A DNA stretch of 11,729 nucleotides, taken from contig CALLPU010000078.1 of the NCBI GenBank assembly GCA_938016235.1, forward strand, positions 1 to 11,729. Direction: 5' to 3'. A program made the position numbers and the translations under genes. Of this stretch, positions 1 through 8,336 are shown one piece after another (the first letter of the stretch is position 1; each line of letters opens with the position of its first letter). The notes under the pieces were generated by a model. The model saw only the letters and a list, made by a program, of their open reading frames with translations. It made no database searches and had not been told where the DNA came from. The stretch is from an uncultured Granulosicoccus sp. (GTDB taxonomy: Bacteria > Pseudomonadota > Gammaproteobacteria > Granulosicoccales > Granulosicoccaceae).

Positions 1-67
1 TTACAAGTTGCCTGCCAACCCCGCCCCGCAGTTAACCTGCAGGTCGGATCATGCACTCACCCGCGGC

Positions 68-80
68 GTTCACTGTGAAC
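68..80. repeat. 13-bp perfect palindrome over the GH1 stop codon
   Basis: GTTCAC-T-GTGAAC spans the last codons and the TGA of the glucosidase gene. The arms are perfect, but no T-tract follows on the minus strand, so it is not a recognisable intrinsic terminator. It may be a chance dyad or a protein-binding site for whatever lies to the left. Confidence 0.3.
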
Positions 81-1452
81 GGGATTGCATCAGCGCTTGA
101 TACCACAATGCGCTGTCTTTCAACGTTCGAGTCTGTGTGGCGTAGTCTACGTGTACCAGTCCGAAGCGCATGTCGTAGCCTTCGGCCCATTCGAAGTTAT
201 CCATCAGGCTCCAGGCAAAGTAACCTCTGATATCAACGCCCTGGTTGATGGCTTTGGCCACCGCTGCCAGGTGTTGCTGCATGTATTCGGTTCTGGGAGC
301 ATCGGCAATACGTCCCTGTACTACATCATGATTGTAGGCAGCCCCGTTTTCGGTGATATAACACGGTGGCAGGGTGTATTGATCCGATAGTTTGAGTAGC
401 AGATCAGTCATGGTTGATGCATCAATTTCCCAACCGATATCGGTTCTCGGTACTGATGGGCGCTCGAATGCCTTCGAGGCGGGGTAGGCATTGGACGACA
501 AATCCGCATCAGTCACATAGTGCGGGCAGTAGTAGTTCAAGCCCCAGTAGTCCAGTGGCTGGTGAATGGTACTCATGTCGTCCTGCCAGCCGGAGGGCAG
601 ACGATCACCGAGTGCGTCAACGACTGCCTGAGGGTACTGAGCGTTGAACAGTGGGTCGAAGAACAGTGCGTTGTTAAACGTTTCATGGCGCTGAGCAGCA
701 GCCAGGTCTTCATCTCTGTCAGTGGCGGGGTAGACCGATTGGGCGTTCAATACGATACCCAATGGCACAGTATCCCGAGAGGCGCGCATGGCCTGAACAG
801 ACAGGCCGTGGGCGAGATGTTGCCCGTGTACGACCGCCAGTGTGGTGTCCAGGTTTTTCTTGCCCGGAGCGTGTACCCCATGCAGATGGCTGAGTATGGA
901 AGAGCACCACGGTTCGTTGAAGGTGGTGACTGCATCAATTCGATCACCGTAGTGATCCATCACTGTCGCTGAATACTCGGCAAACGCTTCGGCGGTGCCG
1001 CGATCTGTCCAGCCGCCCTTGTCAGCCAGCGCCTGGGGCAAATCCCAGTGATACAGGGTGGGAAAAGCGCGAATACCGCGTTCCAGACAGCCATCAATCA
1101 GCCGGTCGTAGAACGCCAGACCTTTGGGGTTGAGAGCGCCTTTTCCTGAGGGGTACAGGCGTGGCCAGGCGATGGAAAAGCGATAGGCATCGACCCCCAG
1201 CGACTGAACCAGGTCCAGATCGCTTGCCCATCGATGATAGTGATCGCAGGCGTTGTCGCCGGTGTCGCCGTTCTTTACTTTTCCCGGCGTGTGTGAAAAC
1301 GTATCCCAGATAGAGGCACCGCGACCATCGGTGGTCACGGCGCCTTCTATCTGGTAGGCGGCGGTTGCCACGCCGAATACGAAGTTGGGAGAAAAACGCA
1401 GAGATTCTGACGTCTCTGCGTTCTGGTCTATCGGGTCGGACGATGGGGTCAC
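70..1452 (-). CDS. GH1 family beta-glucosidase (6-phospho or free glucoside), cytoplasmic
   Basis: A 460-aa glycoside hydrolase family 1 enzyme, complete from the N-terminal FGVATAAYQIEG block (residues 26-37) to the C-terminal SLMDNFEW block (415-422). The retaining catalytic pair is intact: acid/base Glu180 in TFNEPW and nucleophile Glu368 in ITENG. The -1 subsite residues Gln34, His135 (YHWDLP), Asn179, Tyr307 (LNYY), Trp414, Glu421 and Trp422 are also present. Length is normal for the family. There is no signal peptide, so it should hydrolyse imported beta-glucosides, or beta-galactosides/fucosides, in the cytoplasm; the exact sugar cannot be read from sequence. The start is GTG, directly after the fhs stop and in the same frame; no other ATG/GTG/TTG start exists before the conserved domain, and AAGGA lies 9 nt upstream. 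It is the last visible gene of the sox-fhs operon, an unusual partner for sarcosine genes. No terminator is visible in the 69 bp downstream. Confidence 0.93.
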   Translation of the reverse strand: MTPSSDPIDQNAETSESLRFSPNFVFGVATAAYQIEGAVTTDGRGASIWDTFSHTPGKVKNGDTGDNACDHYHRWASDLDLVQSLGVDAYRFSIAWPRLYPSGKGALNPKGLAFYDRLIDGCLERGIRAFPTLYHWDLPQALADKGGWTDRGTAEAFAEYSATVMDHYGDRIDAVTTFNEPWCSSILSHLHGVHAPGKKNLDTTLAVVHGQHLAHGLSVQAMRASRDTVPLGIVLNAQSVYPATDRDEDLAAAQRHETFNNALFFDPLFNAQYPQAVVDALGDRLPSGWQDDMSTIHQPLDYWGLNYYCPHYVTDADLSSNAYPASKAFERPSVPRTDIGWEIDASTMTDLLLKLSDQYTLPPCYITENGAAYNHDVVQGRIADAPRTEYMQQHLAAVAKAINQGVDIRGYFAWSLMDNFEWAEGYDMRFGLVHVDYATQTRTLKDSALWYQALMQSRSQ

Positions 1453-3129
1453 TTAGAAGAGTCCTTCAATATCGCCTGCATCGTTAAGTTTGATCACCTC
1501 AGCCGAGGGTTGTCGAGGCAGGCCTGGCATGGTCATTATCTCACCACAAACCACCACGATAAAGCCAGCTCCGGCTGATAACCGAACTTCCCTGACCGGT
1601 ACGGAATGCCCGGTGGGTGCGCCACGCAGATTCTGATCCGTGGAAAAGCTGTACTGGGTCTTGGCCATGCAAACCGGCAGATGACCGTAGCCTGCCTCTT
1701 CCCATTGCTTCAACTGATCGCGAATCTTCTTGTCGGCCAATACCTCATCAGCACGGTAAATCTGTTTTGCGATGGTCTCGATTTTATCGAACAACGGCAG
1801 TTCATCGGCATACAACGGGCTAAAGTTGGAAACACCGCTATCGGCAATCTCGGACACGCGTGTCGCCAGTTCCTGTGTACCGGCAGAACCGTCCGCCCAG
1901 TGCTTGCACAGAATGGCTTCAGAACCCAGTGATTCCACATACTGTTTGACGGCTGCCACCTCTGCATCCGTATCAGTGAAGAAGTGATTGATAGCCACGA
2001 GCGCAGGCACACCGAACGATTTAACGTTTTCGATGTGCCGTCCCAGATTCGCACAACCCTGATTGACCGCGTCGACGTTCTCTTCACCCAGATCTTCCCG
2101 GGCGACCCCACCGTTCATTTTCATGGCGCGAACCGTCGCTACTATAACGACTGCATCGGGCGCAAGGCCCGCCTTGCGGCACTTGATGTTCATGAATTTC
2201 TCGGCACCCAGGTCGGCACCGAATCCGGCTTCAGTGACTACATAGTCGGCAAGCTTCAAGGCCGTCTTGGTAGCAACCACCGAGTTACACCCGTGAGCAA
2301 TATTGGCAAACGGCCCACCGTGTACGAACGCCGGATTATTTTCCAGTGTTTGCACCAGGTTAGGTTGCATGGCGTCCTTGAGTAGAACGGTCATGGCACC
2401 ATCGGCTTTCAGGTCGCGGCAGTAGATCGGTGTCAGGTCGCGGCGGTAGGCCACAATGATGTCCCCCAGACGCTTTTCCAGATCTTCCAGGTCGTTTGAC
2501 AGGCACAGGATTGCCATGACTTCCGATGCCACCGTGATATCAAAGCCAGCTTCTCTCGGGAAACCGTTTGTCGCACCGCCGAGGCTGGTGGTGATCTGGC
2601 GCAGCGCACGGTCATTCATGTCTACCACCCGTCGCCATACCACGCGCCGCGAATCGATCTCCAGTGCGTTACCCCAGTAGATGTGGTTATCGATCATTGC
2701 CGACAACAGATTGTGCGCTGAGGTGATTGCGTGAAAGTCACCGGTGAAGTGCAAGTTCATTTCTTCCATCGGAATGACCTGCGCATAGCCACCACCTGCT
2801 GCGCCGCCTTTCATGCCGAAGCAGGGGCCCAGTGAGGCTTCGCGGATGCAGATAGCGGTTTTCTTGCCTATTGCATTAAGCCCATCGCCCAGACCCACGG
2901 TGGTGGTGGTCTTGCCTTCTCCGGCGGGCGTGGGGTTAATGGCCGTGACCAGAATCAGTTTGCCATCAGGCTTGCTCGCTTGATCGGCAATGAACTCAGC
3001 AGATACCTTCGCCTTGTCGTGCCCATAGGGCAGCAGATGCTCACTGCCTATTCCCAGCTTGGCACCGATTTCCTGAATGGGTTTCTTGGTGGCTGCACGT
3101 GCAATTTCGATATCTGTCAAATGGGCCAT
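1453..3129 (-). CDS. fhs: Formate--tetrahydrofolate ligase (10-formyl-THF synthetase)
   Basis: A full-length 558-aa Fhs catalysing formate + THF + ATP = 10-formyl-THF + ADP + Pi. Recognisable blocks are the P-loop TPAGEGKT (residues 67-74), the REASLGPCFGMKGGAAGGG segment (96-114), FTGDFHAI (128-135), the EAGFGADLGAEKF block (300-312), and the C-terminal GEIMTMPGLPRQPSA (529-543). It starts at ATG 3129 with only a weak GAG-like SD, 53 bp after soxG. In sarcosine operons the demethylated carbon ends as 5,10-methylene-THF; with FolD activity (not in this window) it becomes 10-formyl-THF. Fhs could then release formate with ATP formation, or work in the synthetic direction for purines. The classical operon partner is purU, a hydrolase that does not conserve the energy. 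The direction of flux is inference. The enzyme is cytoplasmic and shows no missing motif. Confidence 0.97.
   Translation of the reverse strand: MAHLTDIEIARAATKKPIQEIGAKLGIGSEHLLPYGHDKAKVSAEFIADQASKPDGKLILVTAINPTPAGEGKTTTTVGLGDGLNAIGKKTAICIREASLGPCFGMKGGAAGGGYAQVIPMEEMNLHFTGDFHAITSAHNLLSAMIDNHIYWGNALEIDSRRVVWRRVVDMNDRALRQITTSLGGATNGFPREAGFDITVASEVMAILCLSNDLEDLEKRLGDIIVAYRRDLTPIYCRDLKADGAMTVLLKDAMQPNLVQTLENNPAFVHGGPFANIAHGCNSVVATKTALKLADYVVTEAGFGADLGAEKFMNIKCRKAGLAPDAVVIVATVRAMKMNGGVAREDLGEENVDAVNQGCANLGRHIENVKSFGVPALVAINHFFTDTDAEVAAVKQYVESLGSEAILCKHWADGSAGTQELATRVSEIADSGVSNFSPLYADELPLFDKIETIAKQIYRADEVLADKKIRDQLKQWEEAGYGHLPVCMAKTQYSFSTDQNLRGAPTGHSVPVREVRLSAGAGFIVVVCGEIMTMPGLPRQPSAEVIKLNDAGDIEGLF
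1462..1466 (-). promoter_or_regulatory. Ribosome binding site (AAGGA) for the GH1 gene inside the fhs 3' end
   Basis: On the minus strand AAGGA lies within the last codons of fhs and is followed by 9 nt to the GTG at 1452. It supports GTG as the true start and suggests that translation of the glucosidase is coupled to termination of fhs, because stop and start codons abut. Confidence 0.6.
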
Positions 3130-3182
3130 GATGTGTTTGGGTCTCGCTGTGTGGCGGGAAATACCAATCCCGTGGAAGTGGA

Positions 3183-3746
3183 TTAAAGGTTATGCAGTGA
3201 TGTGGTCACTGCGTGCAGAAAGCTGTGCGCCGATGAACGGGGAGAATACAACCGGAATCTGTGTGTGTCGGGGCGTTCGATGATGACAGATATATGCTCC
3301 ATGGAAGTGCGGGCCACGTTCAGAGCTCCAAATTCGTTGTCGGATAAATCGATGGGGCAGATACGCTCCAATGCACTCACGCTTGAAGCTCCATCGAGTT
3401 CGAGTACCACCCAGCTGTCGGATTGATCGGTCAGATAAGCAGCATCACCCACAAGACAGGCAAGTTCCGTTACCGGATTTTGCTGTTGCGATGCGCTCAC
3501 CCTGAAACACTGATCGGCTTGTAGGCCTAACAATGCAGCTTCGTCCCCGGCCCGTTCGATGGTGCCGGTGGCTGGCCATGGTAGCCCGATTTTTTCCTGG
3601 AGCAACGTGCTCAGCGCATCCCGTGCACCTGATGATACCGCGATAGACACAATATCAAGTCCGGTGACTTCCCGTAGATGCGTATCACCGAAGTTCTGCG
3701 TGTATCCGCCCAGAGCGGATTCGGGTTCGAGTGAAAGATCAGCCAC
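3183..3746 (-). CDS. soxG: Sarcosine oxidase gamma subunit
   Basis: A small (187-aa) subunit of heterotetrameric sarcosine oxidase. Family blocks: an N-terminal SALGGY; REVTGLDIVSIAV; DQSDSW (residues 107-112) followed by V.LEL.G; LERICPIDL; ARTSMEHISVIIER; and C-terminal PRSSAHSFLHAV (169-180). In known TSOX structures gamma packs against the C-terminal half of alpha and has no cofactor of its own. The start is placed at GTG 3746: GGAG ends 9 nt upstream, the start overlaps the end of soxA by 8 bp, and the SAL.G motif then sits close to the N-terminus as in homologues. A TTG at 3773 in the same frame would add nine residues but has no clear SD. It is translated as part of the soxBDAG block and followed after 53 bp by fhs. 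Confidence 0.9.
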   Translation of the reverse strand: MADLSLEPESALGGYTQNFGDTHLREVTGLDIVSIAVSSGARDALSTLLQEKIGLPWPATGTIERAGDEAALLGLQADQCFRVSASQQQNPVTELACLVGDAAYLTDQSDSWVVLELDGASSVSALERICPIDLSDNEFGALNVARTSMEHISVIIERPDTHRFRLYSPRSSAHSFLHAVTTSLHNL

Positions 3747-6708
3747 GTAGTCTTTCTCCGTCGGGGTCAACAAAATGCGGTGATACGATCTTCACCGGAA
3801 TGAATTCATTGCGCAATGGATCAGCGGCTACCACGGTTTCACCGATTCGCTGAGATCCGTTTTCGATAAATCCGAGTCCGATGGAGCTGTTCCTGTCTGG
3901 CGAGAAGGCCACCGATGTCATCCAGCCCTGGTCGTTGTCGAGTGTGGCTTCAGCGTCTCGATCGATGAAGTGTGCGCCGGCGCGAAGTGACACGCTTGCA
4001 TCTTCGGGAATAAAGCCAACCAGCTCAATGGCGTTGTCCTTGTTCATCTGGCTACGGCGTGATAACACCGCGCCGATACAGTCTTTTTTCTGTGACACCA
4101 TACGACCCAGACCCAGGTTCGCTGCCGTGGTCTGACCATTGAGCTCATTGCCTGCCGCATGGCCTTTTTCGATGCGCATGACACCCAGTGCCTCAGTGCC
4201 GTACGGTGCTGCACCAAAGGCTTCACCCGCTTTCATCAAGGCTGCCATCAAGGCATTGCCGTAGCGTGCGGGTACTGCCACCTCGTAGGCGAGTTCGCCT
4301 GAAAAGGAAATACGGAATAGGCGGGCCGGCTTTCCCTGGCAGACACTGAGTTCGGCACAGGCCATGAACGGAAACGCCTCGTTGCTGATGTCGAACGGTG
4401 CATCCACAATGTTCTCCAGCAGACGCCGCGCGTTGGGTCCGGCCACGGCGAACTGGGCCCATTGCTCAGTGGCCGATATCAGGTGAACATCCAGTTCGGG
4501 CCACAGGCACTGGCGGCAGAATTCCAGGTGCCGAAATACACTGACAGCGTTCGCCGTGGTGGTCGTCATGACAAAGTGCCTGTCGCCGAGTCGCGCCGTG
4601 GTGCCATCGTCCATGACAAAGCCATCTTCGCGCAGCATCAACCCGTAACGCACCTTGCCAACCGCGAGCGTGGAGAACATGTTTGCGTAGACTTTGTCGA
4701 GAAACGCACCTGCATCCGCTCCCTGAATGTCGATCTTGCCCAGCGTCGTCACGTCGCAGATGCCAACCGACGACCGAGTTTGCGTCACTTCCCGATCAAC
4801 GCTCTGCCGCCAGTGAGTTTCACCTGATTTTGCGTACCATTGCGCGCGCATCCACATGCCGGTCTCCACAAAGGTGGCTCCGTGAGACTCTGCCCACTGA
4901 TGGCTGGGTGTGAGACGGGTGGGGCGAAAATGCTTGCCGCGTGAGCGTCCGGCAAATGCCCCGATCGGTACCGGTGTGTACGGTGGGCGGAAGATGGTCG
5001 TACCGGTCTGCTCGATGCTCTTGCCATTCAATGAGGCCATGACACCCAGCCCCAGTACGTTGGACGTTTTCCCCTGATCGGTTGCCATACCCAGTGTGGT
5101 GTAGCGTTTCAGATGCTCCACGGACCGGAAGCCTTCCTGGAATGACAGGGCGATGTCCTTGGTCGTGACATCATTCTGCAGATCAACCCAGGATCGTCCC
5201 TGACAGTCTGGCACCTGCCACAGCGCTGAAATACCACTGTGCTCTTCATCGGCTTGAGGCGCAGAGGAGGCCGGGGCAGTGGTGGCCCCCAGCTCCTTGA
5301 GCACGTGCGTGGCCACCGCATGACCGCTTGTCAGCGCCTGGGTCAGTGTCATTGACCCGTTGGCGGCACCGGCCACGTGCATGTTCCCAGGCAGATCCTG
5401 CCCGGGAACGAAGGCGGCTATATCCTCTCGCCAAACCGGCCGACCCCGTTGGTGACACGTCAGGTGAACATTCGGGCTCCAGCCGCCGGTCACTGCCAGA
5501 CAATCGCAATACACAGTCTGGCCGCTCGACAACGTGATGGAATGCAATCCCAGGCGTCCCTGCGTGCCGGTTACGAAGCTACCCATGAAAATCTGCGCAC
5601 CGGGTACCGGAAAGGGTGCCGGGATGTTTCGTGAATCGATTACAGCCGATACGCTCGCACCGGCCTGTACCAGATCCATCGCTGTGCGCCAGCCATCATC
5701 GTTGTTGGTAAACACTGCCGTTTGCCTGCCCGGGGACACGCCGAAGCGATTGACGTAGGCTCTGACTGAGCCTGCGAGCATGATGCCGGGCCGGTCGTTA
5801 TCGCCAAAGGCAATAGAGCGTTCCGTTGCACCAGCAGCCAGGATCGCGTGTTTACTGTAAATACGCCAAAGCACCTGACGAGCGCCAGCGGGTTTATCAG
5901 CCAGATGGTCGGTGCGGCGTTCGAGCGCGCCATAGATGCCATGGTCATAACAGCCATACACGGTGGTGCGCGTCATGAAGCGCACCCGCGGCATGGCACG
6001 CAGCTCTGCAACCGCGTTGGCCGCCCATTGTGCACCAGTCAGTCCGTCAACGATGAATGTTTCCATGTTCAACCGACCACCAGGCAGAAAGTCTTCATCG
6101 GCAATGATGACTCGCTGACCGGCACGGCCTGCGCTCAGGGCAGCACTCAGACCCGCAGCACCCGCACCGATAATCAGTACATCGCAATGCAGGAAGCCTT
6201 TGTCATAGGTTTCCGGGTCGGGCTCTCCGGACAGCGAACCCAGACCCGCTGCTGCGCGAATAACGGGCTCGTACAGCTTTTCCCAGAAGGCCTTTGGCCA
6301 CATGAAAGTCTTGTAGTAGAAACCTGCGCTGAGAAACGATGACAGGCGATCATTGATCGCCATGACATCAAAACTCAACGGCCCCTTGTGGTTCTGGCTG
6401 CTAGCCTGAATACCGTCAAACAACTCCACCATCGTGGCGCGGGTGTTGGGTTCACGATAGGCACCGGTGCCCAGCTCAACCAGGGCATTGGGTTCTTCGG
6501 AGCCAGCCGTGAAGATGCCGCGCGGTCGGTGATACTTGAAAGATCGACCCACCAGCTGCTGGCCGTTGGCCAGTAGTGCCGAGGCCAGGGTGTCGCCAGC
6601 CATGGCGCGGTAGGGGCGTCCGTTAAAAGTAAAGGTCAGCGACTGTTCTGAGCTCAACAGGCCATGCCCTATTCGATGTGAGCCTGGCAACGCGAGTCTG
6701 TCACTCAT
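3739..6708 (-). CDS. soxA: Sarcosine oxidase alpha subunit (NAD- and THF-binding)
   Basis: A 989-aa subunit of normal length. Order of parts: an N-terminal ferredoxin-fold Fer2_4-like domain (about residues 22-105, with GRSFKYHRPRGI at 54-65 and no iron-sulphur cysteine cluster); a pyridine nucleotide-disulphide oxidoreductase-like domain with the dinucleotide motif GAGAAG (181-186), the AAGATER block (291-297) and a second nucleotide-fold region to about 470; and a C-terminal aminomethyltransferase (GCV_T) region with DVTTLGKIDIQG (652-663), SGELAYEV (803-810) and GTEALGVMRIEKGH (837-850). In characterised TSOX the alpha subunit binds NAD+ and tetrahydrofolate, and the GCV_T part captures the formaldehyde equivalent as 5,10-methylene-THF. 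ATG 6708 overlaps the soxD stop as ATGA and has GAGG about 10 nt upstream. Its 3' end overlaps soxG. Confidence 0.96.
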   Translation of the reverse strand: MSDRLALPGSHRIGHGLLSSEQSLTFTFNGRPYRAMAGDTLASALLANGQQLVGRSFKYHRPRGIFTAGSEEPNALVELGTGAYREPNTRATMVELFDGIQASSQNHKGPLSFDVMAINDRLSSFLSAGFYYKTFMWPKAFWEKLYEPVIRAAAGLGSLSGEPDPETYDKGFLHCDVLIIGAGAAGLSAALSAGRAGQRVIIADEDFLPGGRLNMETFIVDGLTGAQWAANAVAELRAMPRVRFMTRTTVYGCYDHGIYGALERRTDHLADKPAGARQVLWRIYSKHAILAAGATERSIAFGDNDRPGIMLAGSVRAYVNRFGVSPGRQTAVFTNNDDGWRTAMDLVQAGASVSAVIDSRNIPAPFPVPGAQIFMGSFVTGTQGRLGLHSITLSSGQTVYCDCLAVTGGWSPNVHLTCHQRGRPVWREDIAAFVPGQDLPGNMHVAGAANGSMTLTQALTSGHAVATHVLKELGATTAPASSAPQADEEHSGISALWQVPDCQGRSWVDLQNDVTTKDIALSFQEGFRSVEHLKRYTTLGMATDQGKTSNVLGLGVMASLNGKSIEQTGTTIFRPPYTPVPIGAFAGRSRGKHFRPTRLTPSHQWAESHGATFVETGMWMRAQWYAKSGETHWRQSVDREVTQTRSSVGICDVTTLGKIDIQGADAGAFLDKVYANMFSTLAVGKVRYGLMLREDGFVMDDGTTARLGDRHFVMTTTTANAVSVFRHLEFCRQCLWPELDVHLISATEQWAQFAVAGPNARRLLENIVDAPFDISNEAFPFMACAELSVCQGKPARLFRISFSGELAYEVAVPARYGNALMAALMKAGEAFGAAPYGTEALGVMRIEKGHAAGNELNGQTTAANLGLGRMVSQKKDCIGAVLSRRSQMNKDNAIELVGFIPEDASVSLRAGAHFIDRDAEATLDNDQGWMTSVAFSPDRNSSIGLGFIENGSQRIGETVVAADPLRNEFIPVKIVSPHFVDPDGERLRG
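3756..3759 (-). promoter_or_regulatory. Ribosome binding site (GGAG) deciding the soxG start
   Basis: GGAG on the minus strand, inside the 3' end of soxA, precedes GTG 3746 with a 9-nt spacer. This favours the GTG over the in-frame TTG at 3773. Confidence 0.55.
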
Positions 6709-6998
6709 GAGTTTGCACCCTCGCGCAGGTTCATGGCAACATCCCTGGCCAGCTCAACGGCCGTAATCGCGTGGGTCAGTGTGTTGCGGGTTATCACCAG
6801 CCACGAACGGTCCCCCTGTTCGTGGTACCACAGTTCGCGGTGTTCTCCGGCCACGTTATCGCGCAAGTGCAGGTAGTCATGAAAGCTGTCGAGTGCGTCG
6901 GCAGACGATGCATCGGGTCGGTTCAGCAACGCGGCATCGCCAAGGTAGACAAATTCGGCAGCGTCGCGCAGACCCAGCAACGGATGATCAATCAGCAT
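6705..6998 (-). CDS. soxD: Sarcosine oxidase delta subunit, lacking the usual zinc cysteines
   Basis: A 97-aa delta subunit recognised by its N-terminal block (LID.P..G.RDAAEFVYLGDA, residues 2-22), the FHDYLHLRDN..GEHRELW middle (39-57), and the RNTLTHAI tail (71-78). In solved TSOX structures delta holds a zinc through Cys6, Cys9, His59 and Cys63. Here the matching positions are His5, Leu8, His59 and Asp63, so all three cysteines are gone while the histidine stays. The fold and neighbours are otherwise ordinary, and there is no frameshift. A structural zinc site is therefore absent or remodelled (a His5/His59/Asp63 site is conceivable but speculative). The gene lies 24 bp after soxB and overlaps soxA by 4 bp, so it is translated with them and is presumably still a working subunit. 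Confidence 0.92.
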   Translation of the reverse strand: MLIDHPLLGLRDAAEFVYLGDAALLNRPDASSADALDSFHDYLHLRDNVAGEHRELWYHEQGDRSWLVITRNTLTHAITAVELARDVAMNLREGANS

Positions 6999-7022
6999 GG
7001 CGATCTCGGGAACAATGGGAAA

Positions 7023-8273
7023 TTAGTGCAGGTTAGGCTGAGCACCGGCACCTCGTTCATCTATTACAGCACCGTGTCGGAAGCGTTCAAGTTGAAACGC
7101 GGTTGCTGTGTCATGGGGTTGGTCGGTGGCCAGCAAGTGGGCGTAGCACCAGCCACTGGCTGGTGTTGCCTTGAATCCGCCATAGCACCAGCCGCCGTTA
7201 AAATACAAGCCAGGCACTGCAGTCTTGTCGATGTACGGTGAGCCGTCCATGGACATGTCCATGATGCCACCCCACATGCGCAGCAGGCGTGCTCGCCCGA
7301 TCATCGGCATGATGGCCATGCCACCTTCACAGACATCTTCAACCACAGGAAGATTGCCGCGCTTGGCGTATGAGTTGTAGCCGTCGATATCGCCGCCGAA
7401 AACCAGCCCGCCCTTGTCGGATTGACTGATATAAAAATGCCCGGCGCCGAACGTGACAACACCGGGGATGACAGGCTTGAGCCCCTCGGAAACGAATGCC
7501 TGCAGCACATGACTTTCGATGGGCAGGCGTAAGCCCGCCAGGGCCATGACCTTGCCCGATGAGCCTGCGACACACACAGCGACCTTGTTGGCGGTGATGC
7601 GACCTCGCGTCGTGTCGACGCCCTTGCAGCGACCGTTTTCGATCATCATGCCGGTCACTTCGCAGTTCTGAATGATATCAACGCCGCGGCTGTCTGCACT
7701 GCGCGCGTACCCCCAGGCAACAGCATCATGGCGAACGGTGCCAGCACGGGGTTGATGCAAGCCGCCTTTGATGGGAAATCGTGCGTTGTCAAAATCCAGG
7801 AAGGGACACAGTTGCCTTACGCCGGATTCGTCAAGCAAGGTGGCATCGGCACCCGCCATGTGCATGGCATTGCCGCGGCGCGCGTAGGCATCTCTTTGTG
7901 CATCACTGTGATACAGATTCACAATGCCGCGCTGCGAAACCATCGCGTTGTAGTTAACGTCTTGTTCCAGACCTTCCCAAAGCTTCATTGACAGCTCATA
8001 GAATGGCTCGTTGCCTGGCAGCAGATAATTGGACCGGATGATGGTGGTATTGCGGCCAACATTCCCCGACCCGATCCAGCCTTTCTCAAGCACGGCCACG
8101 TTGGTGATGCCGTGCTCCTTGGCCAGGTAGTGCGCGGTGGCCAGTCCGTGTCCACCACCGCCAACGATCACGACATCGTAGTGTTGCTGCGGATCAGGTT
8201 CACGCCAGGCTCTCTGCCATCCTTTGTTGCCGGTCAATCCTTGTTTGAGCACTTGAAAGGCGGAATAGCGCAT
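7023..8273 (-). CDS. soxB: Sarcosine oxidase beta subunit (FAD/FMN catalytic subunit)
   Basis: The catalytic subunit, 416 aa from ATG 8273, an amine-oxidising flavoprotein of the DAO family. It oxidises sarcosine to the imine at noncovalent FAD and passes electrons through covalently bound FMN to O2. Visible are the FAD dinucleotide motif VIVGGGGHGLA (from about residue 36), GNVGRNTTIIRSNY, the RHDAVAWGYAR motif whose His182 aligns with the FMN-linked histidine of known TSOX (His173 in Stenotrophomonas), LPIESH, QSDKGG, and the C-terminal flavin loop GWCYGGFKATPASG (361-374). ATG 8273 is chosen because homologues start with M-RYS-F; an in-frame TTG at 8294 would add seven residues and lacks an SD. 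A weak GAG lies about 10 nt upstream of the ATG. It is the first gene of the sox operon and divergent from the regulator at 8373. Confidence 0.96.
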   Translation of the reverse strand: MRYSAFQVLKQGLTGNKGWQRAWREPDPQQHYDVVIVGGGGHGLATAHYLAKEHGITNVAVLEKGWIGSGNVGRNTTIIRSNYLLPGNEPFYELSMKLWEGLEQDVNYNAMVSQRGIVNLYHSDAQRDAYARRGNAMHMAGADATLLDESGVRQLCPFLDFDNARFPIKGGLHQPRAGTVRHDAVAWGYARSADSRGVDIIQNCEVTGMMIENGRCKGVDTTRGRITANKVAVCVAGSSGKVMALAGLRLPIESHVLQAFVSEGLKPVIPGVVTFGAGHFYISQSDKGGLVFGGDIDGYNSYAKRGNLPVVEDVCEGGMAIMPMIGRARLLRMWGGIMDMSMDGSPYIDKTAVPGLYFNGGWCYGGFKATPASGWCYAHLLATDQPHDTATAFQLERFRHGAVIDERGAGAQPNLH

Positions 8274-8336
8274 CGGCAGATCACTCGAGAGCAAAGGTCA
8301 AAAGTCCAGCCCACAGAATGACCCATTTTCAGCCGC

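Noticed and set aside
1..69. Possible start of another minus-strand gene or a terminator downstream of GH1
   Set aside because: ATG at 52 meets a stop after six codons; a GTG at 56 stays open to the edge, but the stretch is too short to judge, and no hairpin with a T-tract is present.
520..972. Plus-strand reading frame of 150 codons opposite the GH1 gene
   Set aside because: It is antisense to conserved GH1 sequence, has no family resemblance, and lacks a supporting ribosome binding site.
3155..3172. CGGGA/TCCCG inverted repeat between soxG and fhs as a terminator or attenuator
   Set aside because: It has only a 5-bp stem with an 8-nt loop and no T-tract; too weak to claim.
5848..6342. Long plus-strand reading frame (164 codons) opposite soxA
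   Set aside because: It lies wholly antisense to a strongly conserved part of soxA, shows no recognisable protein motif, and is a GC-driven shadow frame.
8274..8294. TTG 8294 as a longer soxB start
   Set aside because: It has no Shine-Dalgarno, and homologues begin at the M-RYS motif encoded from ATG 8273.
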